DNA from: Brevibacterium permense
GTDB taxonomy: Bacteria; Actinomycetota; Actinomycetes; Actinomycetales; Brevibacteriaceae
NCBI RefSeq assembly: GCF_013280495.1
Contig: NZ_JABSSX010000003.1
Span: 248,001-312,000 of the forward strand
DNA: 64,000 nucleotides
Direction of reading: 5' to 3'
A program made the translations under genes and the position numbers. Positions 16,248 through 25,370 of the stretch are shown in pieces. The notes under the pieces are model-generated. The model searched no databases and was not told where the DNA came from. It saw only the letters and a program-made list of their open reading frames with translations. Numbering within the stretch: the first letter of the stretch is position 1; each line of letters opens with the position of its first letter.

Positions 16248-18242
16248 GTGTCTGAAACCACCACTCAGGATTCCACCCCGCGCACAGGCAGCCTCACAGC
16301 GCTGCGGCTGCCTCAGCTCCAAGAAATGGCTGCCGGGCTGGGAATCAAGGGTTACCGTCGCCTTCGCAAGAGCGAACTGATCGACGCCATCAACAGCCAC
16401 TCGGGCGGATCCGCTGAGAAGAAGTCCGCCCCCAGCGAGAAGAAGTCCGCCGCAGAACCGGCCGCCAAGACCGAGAAGCCCGCGGAGAAGCAGGACGAGA
16501 AGAAGCCGGAGTCGACGAACCGTCGCTCCTCGCGTCGCTCTGCCGCTTCCGCGTCCGAGGACGCTCCGGCACTCATCATCGAACCGAACTCCGAGGCCTC
16601 GTCGTCTTCGACGGCGAACGAGACCGGTGCGGATCGATCGGGAGGAGCACCCTCCGAGGAGAACAGCGGCGACCAGGATCGTCAGCGCTCTCGCCGCAGC
16701 CGTTCTCGCTCCCGGGGCTCCGAGTCCCAGACCGAGGGCCGCAACGGCAGCGGTGAGGAAGCAGCCGACCGCGGCGGCCAGGATCGCTCCGGCGACCAGG
16801 ACCGCTCCGACCGAGACCACCGCGGCGGGCGCGACAACGACCGTCGCAGCCGGAACAACGACCGCTCCGACGACAACCGAGGCGGCAATGACCGCGGCAA
16901 CAACGACCGGGACGGCGGCAACGATCGCGGCCACCGCAACGACCGGGGCGGCAACAACGATCGCAACGATCGTCGCAACCGCGGCAACGACGATGACGAT
17001 CGCGGCAACAACCGCCGCGGACGGGGTCGTGACCGGAAGCGCCGCGGCCGCGGCAACGACGAGCCGGACATCCGCAACGACGATGTGCTCATCCCCGTCG
17101 GCGGCATCCTCGATGTCCACGACAACTACGCCTTCCTCCGCACCTCCGGCTACCTGCCGGGACCGAACGACGTCTATCTTTCGGCATCCATGGTGCGCAA
17201 GAACGGTCTGCGCAAGGGCGACGCTGTCGCCGGTGCGATCCGTCAGCCGCGTGAGAACGAACAGCGGAACAACAAGCGCGAGAAGTTCGATGCTCTCGTC
17301 CGCCTCGATTCCGTCAACGGGCTCACCGTCGACGATGCCCGCAGCCGTGTCGAGTTCTCCAAGCTGACTCCGCTCTACCCTCAGGATCGTCTGCGCCTCG
17401 AGACCACCTCGAAGCTGCACTCGACTCGTCTCATCGATCTCATCACCCCCATCGGCAAGGGCCAGCGTGGACTCATCGTCGCGCCTCCGAAGGCCGGCAA
17501 GACGACGATCATGCAGCAGATCGCCAACGCGATCACGGAGAACAACCCCGAAGCGCACCTCATGGTCGTCCTCGTCGACGAACGTCCCGAGGAAGTCACG
17601 GACATGCAGCGTGCGGTCAAGGGCGAGGTCATCGCCTCGACCTTCGACCGTCCGGCCGACGACCACACCACGATCGCCGAACTCGCCATCGAACGCGCCA
17701 AGCGTCTCGTCGAGATGGGTTCTGATGTCGTCGTGCTGCTTGACAACATCACACGCCTGGGACGTGCCTACAACATCGCCCAGCCGGCATCCGGACGGAT
17801 CCTCTCCGGCGGTGTCGACGCCAATGCGCTCTACCCGCCGAAGAAATTCTTCGGTGCTGCACGCAATATCGAAGGCGGCGGCTCGCTGACCATCCTCGCC
17901 ACCGCTCTCGTCGAGACCGGCTCCAAGATGGACGAAGTCATCTTCGAGGAGTTCAAGGGCACCGGCAATATGGAGCTGCGTCTGAGCCGTCAGCTTGCCG
18001 ACAAGCGCATCTTCCCGGCCATCGACGTCAACTCCTCGAGCACCCGCCGCGAAGAGATGCTCATGACCCAGGAAGAGACGAAGGTCATGTGGCAGCTGCG
18101 CAGACTGCTCTCGGGACTCGAGCAGCAGCAGGCAGTCGAACTGCTCATGTCGAAGCTCAAGGAGACCGGCTCGAACGTCGAGTTCCTCATGCAGGTGCAG
18201 AAGACGACCCCACTGCCGAAGTCGTCGACCGACAACAGCTGA
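16248..18242 (+). CDS. rho: transcription termination factor Rho with long disordered insertion
   Basis: Hexameric RNA helicase terminating transcription (664 residues). A Rho_N SAP-like segment (about 15-48, [17 protein letters not shown]) is followed by a very long low-complexity insertion (about 50-275), first Ser/Glu/Lys-rich and then Arg/Asn/Asp/Gly-rich. The cold-shock RNA-binding domain lies around 280-355. The ATPase core contains Walker A PPKAGKTT (from about 412), [11 protein letters not shown], Walker [15 protein letters not shown] and the arginine-finger/secondary-channel region. E. coli Rho is 419 residues; high-GC actinobacteria typically carry such insertions, which extend RNA binding. 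GTG start with GGGAGAAGGA upstream. prfA follows immediately. Confidence 0.97.
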   Translation: MSETTTQDSTPRTGSLTALRLPQLQEMAAGLGIKGYRRLRKSELIDAINSHSGGSAEKKSAPSEKKSAAEPAAKTEKPAEKQDEKKPESTNRRSSRRSAASASEDAPALIIEPNSEASSSSTANETGADRSGGAPSEENSGDQDRQRSRRSRSRSRGSESQTEGRNGSGEEAADRGGQDRSGDQDRSDRDHRGGRDNDRRSRNNDRSDDNRGGNDRGNNDRDGGNDRGHRNDRGGNNDRNDRRNRGNDDDDRGNNRRGRGRDRKRRGRGNDEPDIRNDDVLIPVGGILDVHDNYAFLRTSGYLPGPNDVYLSASMVRKNGLRKGDAVAGAIRQPRENEQRNNKREKFDALVRLDSVNGLTVDDARSRVEFSKLTPLYPQDRLRLETTSKLHSTRLIDLITPIGKGQRGLIVAPPKAGKTTIMQQIANAITENNPEAHLMVVLVDERPEEVTDMQRAVKGEVIASTFDRPADDHTTIAELAIERAKRLVEMGSDVVVLLDNITRLGRAYNIAQPASGRILSGGVDANALYPPKKFFGAARNIEGGGSLTILATALVETGSKMDEVIFEEFKGTGNMELRLSRQLADKRIFPAIDVNSSSTRREEMLMTQEETKVMWQLRRLLSGLEQQQAVELLMSKLKETGSNVEFLMQVQKTTPLPKSSTDNS

Positions 18243-18243
18243 G

Positions 18244-19320
18244 ATGGTCGACGACACCCTCACGGCCAGCGTCAGTGCACTGCTCGATGAGCACGCCCGG
18301 GTGCAGGAGGAACTCTCCGACCCCGCGGTCCACGCTGACGCCGGCCGGGCCAAGAAGCTGACCAGACGGTACGCGGAACTCGACAAGGTCGCCGCGGCCG
18401 CCCGTCACTTCGCCCAACTCGAAGCCGACCACGCAGCCGCCGTGGAACTGGCCGAGGACGACGCCGATTTCGCCGCCGAGGCCAAGCGTCTGTCCGCAGA
18501 GATGGACACGGCCGAGGGTGAGCTCAAGGATCTCCTGGTACCCAGCGACCCGGATGACTCCCGAGACGCCATCATCGAGATCAAAGCCGGCGAAGGCGGG
18601 GATGAATCCGCGCTGTTCGCCGGTGACCTGCTGCGGATGTACCAGCGGTGGATCGACTCGCGCGGCTGGTCGAGCCAGATCCTCGACGCCACGCATTCGG
18701 ATCTCGGCGGATACAAGGACGTCACCCTGGCCGTCAAGGCGAAGAACGACGGCGCCTACGGCTGGGTGAAGTACGAAGGCGGAGTGCACCGTGTTCAAAG
18801 GGTGCCGGTCACCGAATCGCAGGGACGCATCCACACCTCGGCAGCCGGTGTGCTCGTCTTCCCCGAGGTCGATGAACCCGAAGAGATCCAGTTGGACGAA
18901 CACGATCTGCGCATCGACGTCTACCGCTCGTCCGGACCCGGCGGCCAGTCAGTGAACACCACGGACTCCGCTGTGCGCATCACGCACCTGCCGACCGGAA
19001 TCACAGCGAGCTGCCAGAACGAGAAGTCCCAGCTGCAGAACAAAGACGCAGCGATGCGCATGCTCCGTGCTCGGATCCTGGCCAAACAGGCCGAAGAGGC
19101 CGCAGCGGAAGCCGCCGACATCCGTCGTTCGCAGGTGCGCACCGTCGATCGCTCGGAACGCATCCGCACCTACAATTTTCCGGAGAACCGGATCACCGAT
19201 CACCGCACCGGATACAAGGCCTACAATCTCGATCAGGTGCTCGCTGGAGACCTCGATCCGGTCATCGGATCCTGCCGGGACGCCGACAAGGCCGCACGCC
19301 TCGACGCACTGGGGGACTGA
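18244..19320 (+). CDS. prfA: peptide chain release factor 1
   Basis: Release factor for UAA and UAG (358 residues). The GGQ motif that contacts the peptidyl transferase centre is at 233-235 in [20 protein letters not shown]. Class-I RF domain 1 is coiled-coil at the N-terminus, and the PxT anticodon-like region lies upstream of GGQ. The ATG overlaps the end of rho by the TGAGATG arrangement, and prmC, whose product methylates this very glutamine, follows directly. Confidence 0.97.
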   Translation: MVDDTLTASVSALLDEHARVQEELSDPAVHADAGRAKKLTRRYAELDKVAAAARHFAQLEADHAAAVELAEDDADFAAEAKRLSAEMDTAEGELKDLLVPSDPDDSRDAIIEIKAGEGGDESALFAGDLLRMYQRWIDSRGWSSQILDATHSDLGGYKDVTLAVKAKNDGAYGWVKYEGGVHRVQRVPVTESQGRIHTSAAGVLVFPEVDEPEEIQLDEHDLRIDVYRSSGPGGQSVNTTDSAVRITHLPTGITASCQNEKSQLQNKDAAMRMLRARILAKQAEEAAAEAADIRRSQVRTVDRSERIRTYNFPENRITDHRTGYKAYNLDQVLAGDLDPVIGSCRDADKAARLDALGD

Positions 19321-19321
19321 C

Positions 19322-20257
19322 CTGGACACCGTCAGGCCGACTCTCGTCTCCGACCTCCTTCGCGGGGCGACCACGCTCTTCACAGAAGCAGGCATAGCGA
19401 GTCCCGAAGCCGATGCGCTCGAACTGCTCGCCCACGCATGGTCGATCGACAGGGCAGCTCTGAGCCGCCGCCGTCTCTTCGACGAACCCGTGCCGGAGTC
19501 GGTGAGCGCTCGATTCGCCGAACTCTGTGACCAGCGGCGGCGGCGGACACCGCTGCAGCATCTCACCGGCATCGCCCACTTCCGGCATCTGCAGCTGCAG
19601 GTGGGCCCCGGAGTCTTCGTGCCCCGTCCGGAGACGGAGCTGCTCGCCGGAGCCGTTCTGACCGAACTGTCCGAACTGTCCGAACTCGCCGACACTGACT
19701 CGACGACGAAGAACGACAAGGCTCGGCGTCCCTTCGTCATCGACCTGTGTTCCGGTTCGGGAGCGATCTCCCTCTCCGTTGCCACCGAATTCGACCGCGT
19801 CGACGTCCTCGGCGTCGAACGCGAATCCGCGGCCCTAGAATGGTCGCTGAAGAACCTCGAGCAGTGCCGCCTCGGCGAGTCGACGGTCGAGTTCATCTCC
19901 GAGGATGCGACGACGATCGCGAAGGCTCGGCCCGACCTGTGCGGGCGTGCCGACATCGTGGTGACGAACCCGCCCTATGTTCCCGATTCCGCCGTGCCGC
20001 GGGACCCGGAGGTCGCCGAACACGATCCCGCGGCCGCGCTCTACGGCGGGGATTCAGGCTTGGAGATTCCGGGACTCATCATCAGTCAAGCCGAGCAGCT
20101 GCTGCGGCCAGGCGGACTTTTCCTGATGGAACACAGTGAGGAACAGGGCGAAGGGGCACGGGAACTGCTGGCGGCCACGGCCAGTCTGAGGCACGCCGCC
20201 ACATTCCAGGACTACACTGGACGCGACCGCTATACGGCGGCACGCCGTGAGGCGTAG
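19322..20257 (+). CDS. prmC: release factor glutamine methyltransferase, non-canonical start
   Basis: SAM-dependent N5-glutamine methyltransferase modifying the GGQ Gln of release factors (about 311 residues). The helical N-terminal substrate domain (TVRPTLVSDLLRGATTLFTE) leads to SAM motif I DLCSGSGAISL and the catalytic NPPY at about 216-219. A short extra acidic stretch (LSELSELADTDS) precedes the SAM domain. No ATG, GTG or TTG exists in frame near the conserved N-terminus. The CTG at 19322, with GGGGGA five bases upstream, gives exactly the family-length protein and is my best start. The gene begins two bases after the prfA stop. Confidence 0.88.
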   Translation: MDTVRPTLVSDLLRGATTLFTEAGIASPEADALELLAHAWSIDRAALSRRRLFDEPVPESVSARFAELCDQRRRRTPLQHLTGIAHFRHLQLQVGPGVFVPRPETELLAGAVLTELSELSELADTDSTTKNDKARRPFVIDLCSGSGAISLSVATEFDRVDVLGVERESAALEWSLKNLEQCRLGESTVEFISEDATTIAKARPDLCGRADIVVTNPPYVPDSAVPRDPEVAEHDPAAALYGGDSGLEIPGLIISQAEQLLRPGGLFLMEHSEEQGEGARELLAATASLRHAATFQDYTGRDRYTAARREA

Positions 20258-20331
20258 GGGATCTCGGAGACGAATTCCCCCGTGTACGGCCCAGTACCGA
20301 GACCACACCGAACATTTGAAACGGAGAACTC

Positions 20332-20982
20332 GTGTCGAGACGATTCGACGTCAGCCAAGAAGAGATCCGTGAACTCGTCTTCGACGAGTGCGCGCGAGTC
20401 GTCGACACAGGCAACCTGCTCGTCATCCCCACCGATACGGTCTACGGGATCGCCGCCGATGCCTTCAGCGCATCGGCCGTTGCGGCTCTGCTCGCGGCCA
20501 AGGGCCGGGGACGGGACATGCCGCCTCCGGTTCTCGTTCCACGCGCGGAGACCATCTTCGGTCTCGTCGACGGGGTCGACGAGGCCGTGCTGGCGCTGAC
20601 CGCGAAGTTCTGGCCCGGACCGCTGACGATCATCGCGAACGCTCAGCCCTCCCTCGACTGGGACCTCGGTGATACCCACGGCACCGTGGCCGTGCGCATG
20701 CCCGACGACGAGTCGGCGCTGGCCCTGCTCGGCCGCACCGGGCCGCTGGCCGTGTCGAGTGCGAACATCTCCGGACAGCCCGCCGCCCGGACCGCCGACG
20801 AAGCGCAGGAGATGCTCGGCGACGATGTCGACATCTACGTCGACGGGGGAGTGCGGGAGTCGGGGATTTCTTCGACGATCATCGACCTCAGCGGCGACGT
20901 GCCCCGCATCCTGCGCCGCGGCCCGATCACCGCCGATGACCTGCGCGAGATCGTCCCCGAACTCGTCGACCTGGACGGCTGA
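20332..20982 (+). CDS. tsaC: L-threonylcarbamoyladenylate synthase
   Basis: YrdC/Sua5-domain enzyme (216 residues) making threonylcarbamoyl-AMP for the t6A37 modification of ANN-decoding tRNAs. Conserved elements are the early LLVIPTDTVYGIAADAF (substrate cavity), the AKGRGRDMPPPVLV region (in place of the usual KxRP), FWPGPLTII, and GPLAVSSANISGQPA. It is the short TsaC type and lacks the C-terminal Sua5 domain. GTG start with CGGAGA upstream. The next gene begins with GTG immediately after its TGA. Confidence 0.93.
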   Translation: MSRRFDVSQEEIRELVFDECARVVDTGNLLVIPTDTVYGIAADAFSASAVAALLAAKGRGRDMPPPVLVPRAETIFGLVDGVDEAVLALTAKFWPGPLTIIANAQPSLDWDLGDTHGTVAVRMPDDESALALLGRTGPLAVSSANISGQPAARTADEAQEMLGDDVDIYVDGGVRESGISSTIIDLSGDVPRILRRGPITADDLREIVPELVDLDG

Positions 20983-22092
20983 GTGCGCGCCTACCTCTTC
21001 ATCCTCGTCGTCTCCGCCCTCGTGGCGTACCTGCTGACTCCAATGGTCAAGCGGGTGGCCGAACGAGGAAAGATCTTCTCACCGCTGCGTGACCGCGATG
21101 TCCATTCCATTCCGACGCCGAGGCTGGGCGGAGTCGCGATGTTCGGCGGGCTTCTGGCCGGCCTCATCTTCGCCTCCCAGATGCCCTTCCTCAATCGGAT
21201 CTTCGTCGAATTGGGTCCGATCATCGGAATCGCCGGAGCCGCCGGCCTGCTGTGTCTGCTCGGAGTCATCGACGACATCTGGGACCTGCACTGGATGGCG
21301 AAGCTCGCCGGCCAGGCTCTCGCCGCAGGTTTCATGGCGATCAAGGGCGTGGCGCTGCTGTCGATTCCCTTCGGCGGAGTCATCATCGGCTCCCCGCGGA
21401 TGTCGATCATCGTCACGGTCCTCGTCGTCCTCGTGACCATCAACGCGGTGAACTTCGTCGACGGCCTCGACGGTCTCGCCGCGGGCGTCGTCGCCATCGG
21501 CGGCAGCGCCTTCTTCATCTACTCCTACTGGCTCGCTCGTGACGCTTCACCGGAGTCGTATGCGAACCTCGCCTCGCTCATCATTGCGATCCTCGTCGGC
21601 GCCTGCCTCGGTTTCCTCCCGCACAATTTCAATCCGGCGAGGATCTTCATGGGCGACTCCGGGTCGATGCTCATCGGCCTGCTGCTCGCCGCCTCGACGA
21701 TCAGGGTCACCGGCCAGGTCGACCCGGCGCTGATCGGCCAAGAGCGAGCGTTCGCCACATTCATGCCGATCATCCTGCCTGTGGCCGTGATGTTCCTGCC
21801 GCTGCTCGACCTCGGACTGGCCGTGGTGCGCAGGCTGCGTGCCGGACAGTCTCCGTTCTCCGCCGATGCCAAACATCTCCACCACCGGATGCTGCGTCTG
21901 GGGCATTCCCATGCGCGTGCGGTGCTCATCCTCTACACCTGGACGGCGCTCATCGCCTTCGGATCGGTGCTGCTCCTGTTCAAGGGCTGGCTGTTCTCGG
22001 CCTGCGTCATCGGCGGCCTCGCTGCCATCACCCTGATCTTCACCTTCTATCCCCTTCGCATGCGTCAGAAAGCCAGAGAGGAAATCTCGTGA
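20983..22092 (+). CDS. wecA: undecaprenyl-phosphate GlcNAc-1-phosphate transferase (WecA/TagO-like)
   Basis: Polytopic membrane enzyme (369 residues, about 11 helices) that initiates lipid-linked glycan synthesis by transferring GlcNAc-1-P to undecaprenyl phosphate. Signature motifs of the PNPT superfamily are RDVHSIPTPRLGG, the catalytic VIDDIWDLHW, NFVDGLDGLAAG, FMGDSGSMLIG and HLHHRMLRLGHS (WecA-type HxHHR rather than MraY-type). In mycobacteria the equivalent gene initiates arabinogalactan linker synthesis. Here the product is likely an actinobacterial wall polymer, which is inference. Its end overlaps the next gene by four bases. Confidence 0.92.
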   Translation: MRAYLFILVVSALVAYLLTPMVKRVAERGKIFSPLRDRDVHSIPTPRLGGVAMFGGLLAGLIFASQMPFLNRIFVELGPIIGIAGAAGLLCLLGVIDDIWDLHWMAKLAGQALAAGFMAIKGVALLSIPFGGVIIGSPRMSIIVTVLVVLVTINAVNFVDGLDGLAAGVVAIGGSAFFIYSYWLARDASPESYANLASLIIAILVGACLGFLPHNFNPARIFMGDSGSMLIGLLLAASTIRVTGQVDPALIGQERAFATFMPIILPVAVMFLPLLDLGLAVVRRLRAGQSPFSADAKHLHHRMLRLGHSHARAVLILYTWTALIAFGSVLLLFKGWLFSACVIGGLAAITLIFTFYPLRMRQKAREEIS

Positions 22093-22535
22093 CCGACCCG
22101 ACACCGCGCCGAGAGACCGAAGTCGAAGCAGCTTGGACCCGCGTCTGGAGGACGCTGCTCATCCGGGGCATCATCTTCGTCCTCGTCGTCGCGGTCCTCG
22201 GCATGGGCATCGGCTGGCTGGTCTCGGGGATGACTGGACTCGTCGGTGGGGCCGTCGGCGGAGGACTGGCCGCGGTCTTCATCATCATCACCCTCGTCGT
22301 CATGTACCTCGGACGGAACATGGGACTGACCGCAATCGCCGGGTTCCTCGGCATCGGATTCCTCTTCAAGGCCTTCATCTTTATGATCGTCATCTGGCGC
22401 ATCAAGGATGCGGCCTGGCTCGACGGCACCGTCGCCTTTTTCACGATCGTCGTCGCGGTCATCGGCTCCTCGCTCGTCGAGGCGATCACCGTGGTCAAAG
22501 GGCGCGTGCCCTACGTCGATCCGGAAGCGCGATAG
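22089..22535 (+). CDS. AtpI-like membrane protein upstream of ATP synthase operon
   Basis: Small membrane protein (148 residues) with four predicted helices (about 25-45, 50-72, 78-98, 108-132), a polar N-terminus and a short cytoplasmic tail. It matches in size and position the poorly characterised actinobacterial gene before atpB (Rv1303 equivalent). It resembles AtpI, which is proposed to help c-ring assembly, but there is no strong motif. GTG start overlaps the wecA stop (GTGA). It is separated from atpB by a 263-base gap that contains hairpins and a promoter, so it may belong to the upstream transcript. Confidence 0.75.
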   Translation: MTDPTPRRETEVEAAWTRVWRTLLIRGIIFVLVVAVLGMGIGWLVSGMTGLVGGAVGGGLAAVFIIITLVVMYLGRNMGLTAIAGFLGIGFLFKAFIFMIVIWRIKDAAWLDGTVAFFTIVVAVIGSSLVEAITVVKGRVPYVDPEAR

Positions 22536-22567
22536 ACGAGCAGAAGTTCTTTTGCGCACCCATCCGA

Positions 22568-22606
22568 GACACGTCATGGGGCGTCGCACCAGAGGAATGA
22601 CGTGTC
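22568..22606. promoter_or_regulatory. 10-bp perfect inverted repeat upstream of atp operon
   Basis: GACACGTCAT (22568-22577) and ATGACGTGTC (22597-22606) are perfect reverse complements 19 bases apart, starting 32 bases after the AtpI-like stop. No T-run follows. It could be an intrinsic hairpin ending the upstream transcript or an operator for the atp promoter. Confidence 0.45.
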
Positions 22607-22650
22607 GTATAAAATCGTTGACAGAAATTGCACAGAGAAGCCTGATGAAT

Positions 22651-22680
22651 TTGTCGGTCGCTCTCTACAGTTGGTAGAGT
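22651..22680 (+). promoter_or_regulatory. candidate atp operon promoter
   Basis: -35 TTGTCG (22651-22656), 18-bp spacer and -10 TAGAGT (22675-22680). A perfect TTGACA at 22619-22624 lacks a good -10 at proper distance. The resulting leader of about 110 nt contains a small GGGCG/CGCCC hairpin (22694-22709) followed by TTT. Confidence 0.5.
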
Positions 22681-22798
22681 AGACCCGGTGCTTGGGCGGA
22701 TCTTCGCCCTTTGTCGCTCCTGAACCTCAAGCCTCGCCATCAGCGCGGGGCCAAGGCCAGGCCATCAGGGCCCTTGACCATGGGAGAGTAGTAAAAAC

Positions 22799-23611
22799 GT
22801 GGGAACACTCAACGCCGCGAACACAACAGTCAGTGCTGCAGAAGGCGGCTTCCACGCACCGTCGATGGCTGAATTCTTTCCAGCCTCGTTCCTGTTTGAG
22901 GGCACACCGTTCGAAATGAACCGCGTGATGCTCATCCGCATCATCGCCACCGTCGCTGTCGTTGTGCTGCTGGCTGTCTGGGCCAAGCGCATGAAGCTCA
23001 TTCCGTCCCGCTTCCAGTCGAGCATGGAGCTCGCCATGGAATTCGTGACCGTCGGCATCGCCGAGGACACGATGGGCAAGGAGAAGGCCAAGAAGTTCAT
23101 GCCGCTCATTGTGGCGATCTTCTTCGGCATCCTCTTCTGGAACGTCACGAAGCTCATCCCGTTCCTCAACATGCCGGGCACCGGTGTCATCGGCATGCCG
23201 ATCGTGCTGACCCTCGTCGTCTATGTGACCTACCACTGGGCCGGCATCGCAGAGAAGGGCCTCGGCCGCTACCTCAAGGATTCGCTCATCCTGCCCGGCG
23301 TTCCGCCGGCCATGCACATTCTGCTCATCCCGATCGAGTTCATCACGAAGTTCGTCACCCAGCCGTTCACTCTGGCGATCCGACTCTTCGCGAACATGAT
23401 GGTCGGCCACCTCCTGCTCGTCCTCTGCTTCTCCGCCACGAGCTTCTTCCTCTTCGACGCTGCGAACGGATTCCAGTTCTTCGGCATCGTCACCTTCGCC
23501 GGCGGCATGTTCGTCTTCATCCTGGAGATGCTCATCGTCGTGCTGCAGGCCTACATCTTCGCTCTTCTGTCGTGTGTGTACATCAATGCCGCGATCTCTG
23601 ACGAACACTGA
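22799..23611 (+). CDS. atpB: F1Fo ATP synthase subunit a
   Basis: Membrane subunit (270 residues) forming the proton half-channels next to the c-ring. Six or so helices. The essential arginine is in FTLAIRLFANMMVGH (Arg195), and the matching final helix is EMLIVVLQAYIFALLSCVYI. GTG start at 22799 with GGGAGAG upstream. The in-frame ATG at 22867 has no ribosome site and would remove only non-conserved N-terminus. First gene of the eight-gene atp operon. Hairpins flank its stop codon (see next entry). Confidence 0.95.
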   Translation: MGTLNAANTTVSAAEGGFHAPSMAEFFPASFLFEGTPFEMNRVMLIRIIATVAVVVLLAVWAKRMKLIPSRFQSSMELAMEFVTVGIAEDTMGKEKAKKFMPLIVAIFFGILFWNVTKLIPFLNMPGTGVIGMPIVLTLVVYVTYHWAGIAEKGLGRYLKDSLILPGVPPAMHILLIPIEFITKFVTQPFTLAIRLFANMMVGHLLLVLCFSATSFFLFDAANGFQFFGIVTFAGGMFVFILEMLIVVLQAYIFALLSCVYINAAISDEH

Positions 23612-23650
23612 GATCGCGCCCCAAGAACCGTAACTCTCGAGTTGCACGGT
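23591..23650 (+). promoter_or_regulatory. two hairpins between atpB and atpE
   Basis: GCGATCTC (23591-23598)/GAGATCGC (23610-23617) spans the atpB stop. A second stem combines ACCGT (23627-23631)/ACGGT (23646-23650) with AACTC/GAGTT. They lie in the only sizeable intercistronic gap before atpE and may stabilise or process the message so that subunit c is overproduced. That role is inference. Confidence 0.4.
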
Positions 23651-23677
23651 CGGGCCAACCACCCGGCTTCATTATGA

Positions 23678-23920
<243 letters not shown>

Positions 23921-23931
23921 GGCAGTGAGAC

Positions 23932-24483
23932 ATGACTCCGGTAAACATCGTCGCCTCCGCGGAGAACCCGCTTCTCCCGGCGCTGTACGACATCGTCTGG
24001 AGTGCCGTCTGCCTGCTGATCGTCTTCCTGGTCGTCTGGAAGTACGTCCTCCCGGCTTTCAATAAGACTCTGGACGAGCGCGCCGAGCGCATCCAGGGTG
24101 GCATTGAGAAGGCTGAGAAGGTGCAGGCCGAAGCCGATCAGGCTCTGGCCGAATATCAGAAGCAGCTCGCCGACGGTCGTGCAGAGGCTGCACGACTCCG
24201 CGCCGAGGCTCAGGAAGAAGGCGCTCAGATTATCGCCGATACGAAGGCGCAGGCTCACTCCGAGGCTGACCGCATCATCACATCGGCTCAGAACCAGATC
24301 GACGCTGAACGCCAGGCCGCCATGGTGCAGCTGCGTTCGGAGGTCGGTTCGCTGGCCACGGATCTGGCTTCGCGCATCGTCGGCGAGTCCCTCACCGATG
24401 ATCAGCGTTCGGCCAATGTGGTCGATCGCTTCATCTCCGATCTCGAGTCCGAATCGTCCGGCCAGCCGGTCAAGGGGGCGTGA
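23932..24483 (+). CDS. atpF: F1Fo ATP synthase subunit b
   Basis: Peripheral stalk subunit (183 residues): one N-terminal membrane helix (about 17-40, IVWSAVCLLIVFLVVWKYVL) followed by a long charged, Ala/Glu/Gln-rich coiled coil to about residue 165. The ATG is 11 bases after atpE. The end overlaps atpH. There is a single b gene, as expected for a homodimeric stalk, and no b-delta fusion like that of mycobacteria. Confidence 0.95.
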   Translation: MTPVNIVASAENPLLPALYDIVWSAVCLLIVFLVVWKYVLPAFNKTLDERAERIQGGIEKAEKVQAEADQALAEYQKQLADGRAEAARLRAEAQEEGAQIIADTKAQAHSEADRIITSAQNQIDAERQAAMVQLRSEVGSLATDLASRIVGESLTDDQRSANVVDRFISDLESESSGQPVKGA

Positions 24484-25289
24484 TGCTCCAGTCGAGCAGG
24501 TTGTCCCTGCAGGCCGTCCTGGAGACCGCGAACTCCGAGATCTCCGGGGGAGACCCCCGACAGATCGGTGAGGAGACTCTGGCGCTCGTCGGCGTCCTTG
24601 CCGAGAATGTCGGACTGCGCAAGGCTCTGGCAGACTCCTCCGAGTCGGCCGAGAGGAAGCAGCAGCTGCTGCGGACTCTGTTCTCGACTCGGATCACGGA
24701 TGCGGTTCTGCGCATCAGCGACGAGGCCGTCGGCCGTCGCTGGGCGCGGACTCAGGACCTGGTCACCAGCCTGGAGGTCGCCGGAGTCACGGCGATCGCC
24801 GCGGCCGCTCAGAGCAGCGGCCAGCTCGGCCAGGTCGAAGAGGAGATCTTCCGCTTCGCGCGTCTGCTGGAATCCAACCACGAGCTGTCCCGGGCACTCG
24901 ATTCTCAGGCTGACGCCGAGAGCAAACGCGCTCTCGTCTCCGACCTGCTGTCGGGCAAGGCTCAGCCTGACACCATCCGACTGGTCGAGCAGGCCGCACT
25001 GCACCCGCGCGGACTCCGCGTGGCGAAGGCTCTCGACCAGTACAGCGACATCCTCGCAGCCCGGCAGCAGCGCTCGGTTGCAGACGTCACCGTGGCCAAC
25101 CCGCTGAGCGAGTCCCAGACCGAACGGCTGCAGGCAGCACTGTCGGCCAGCTACGGCCGTGAACTCGTCCTCAATGTCCAGGTCGATCCCGAGGTTATCG
25201 GGGGAGTCCGGGTGCAGGTCGGCGACGAGATGATGAACTCGACCGTGGCCGATCGACTGGCCGATGTGCAGCGCAAGCTCGCAGGTTGA
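24483..25289 (+). CDS. atpH: F1Fo ATP synthase subunit delta
   Basis: Stalk-to-F1 connector of 268 residues. The N-terminal part is helical; the C-terminal half contains the OSCP/delta signature (SVADVTVANPLSESQTERLQAALS, GGVRVQVGDEMMNSTVADRL). It is longer than the E. coli protein (177 residues), as usual in actinobacteria. AAGGGGG sits at good distance from the ATG at 24483 (TGATG overlap with atpF); the GTG three bases earlier is the alternative. Confidence 0.93.
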   Translation: MLQSSRLSLQAVLETANSEISGGDPRQIGEETLALVGVLAENVGLRKALADSSESAERKQQLLRTLFSTRITDAVLRISDEAVGRRWARTQDLVTSLEVAGVTAIAAAAQSSGQLGQVEEEIFRFARLLESNHELSRALDSQADAESKRALVSDLLSGKAQPDTIRLVEQAALHPRGLRVAKALDQYSDILAARQQRSVADVTVANPLSESQTERLQAALSASYGRELVLNVQVDPEVIGGVRVQVGDEMMNSTVADRLADVQRKLAG

Positions 25290-25370
25290 CACTAGTGGCC
25301 GGCTTCTCCGGCATCGGCGGCCCACCGGTCGTCGGACGCAAGATTTGAGAAAAGGAAGCAGGGAAACCAG

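Noticed and set aside
16560..17085. tandem DNA repeat array in rho
   Set aside because: Repetitiveness comes from RGND/RGNN codons of the in-frame insertion, not from an independent DNA repeat.
16179..18386. 735-codon minus-strand open frame opposite rho
   Set aside because: Val/Ala low-complexity stretch is just the complement of the Asn/Asp/Arg-rich Rho insertion.
22694..22712. GGGCG/CGCCC hairpin plus TTT as an atp operon attenuator
   Set aside because: Stem is only 5 bp and the T-run three bases; too weak to call as a terminator.
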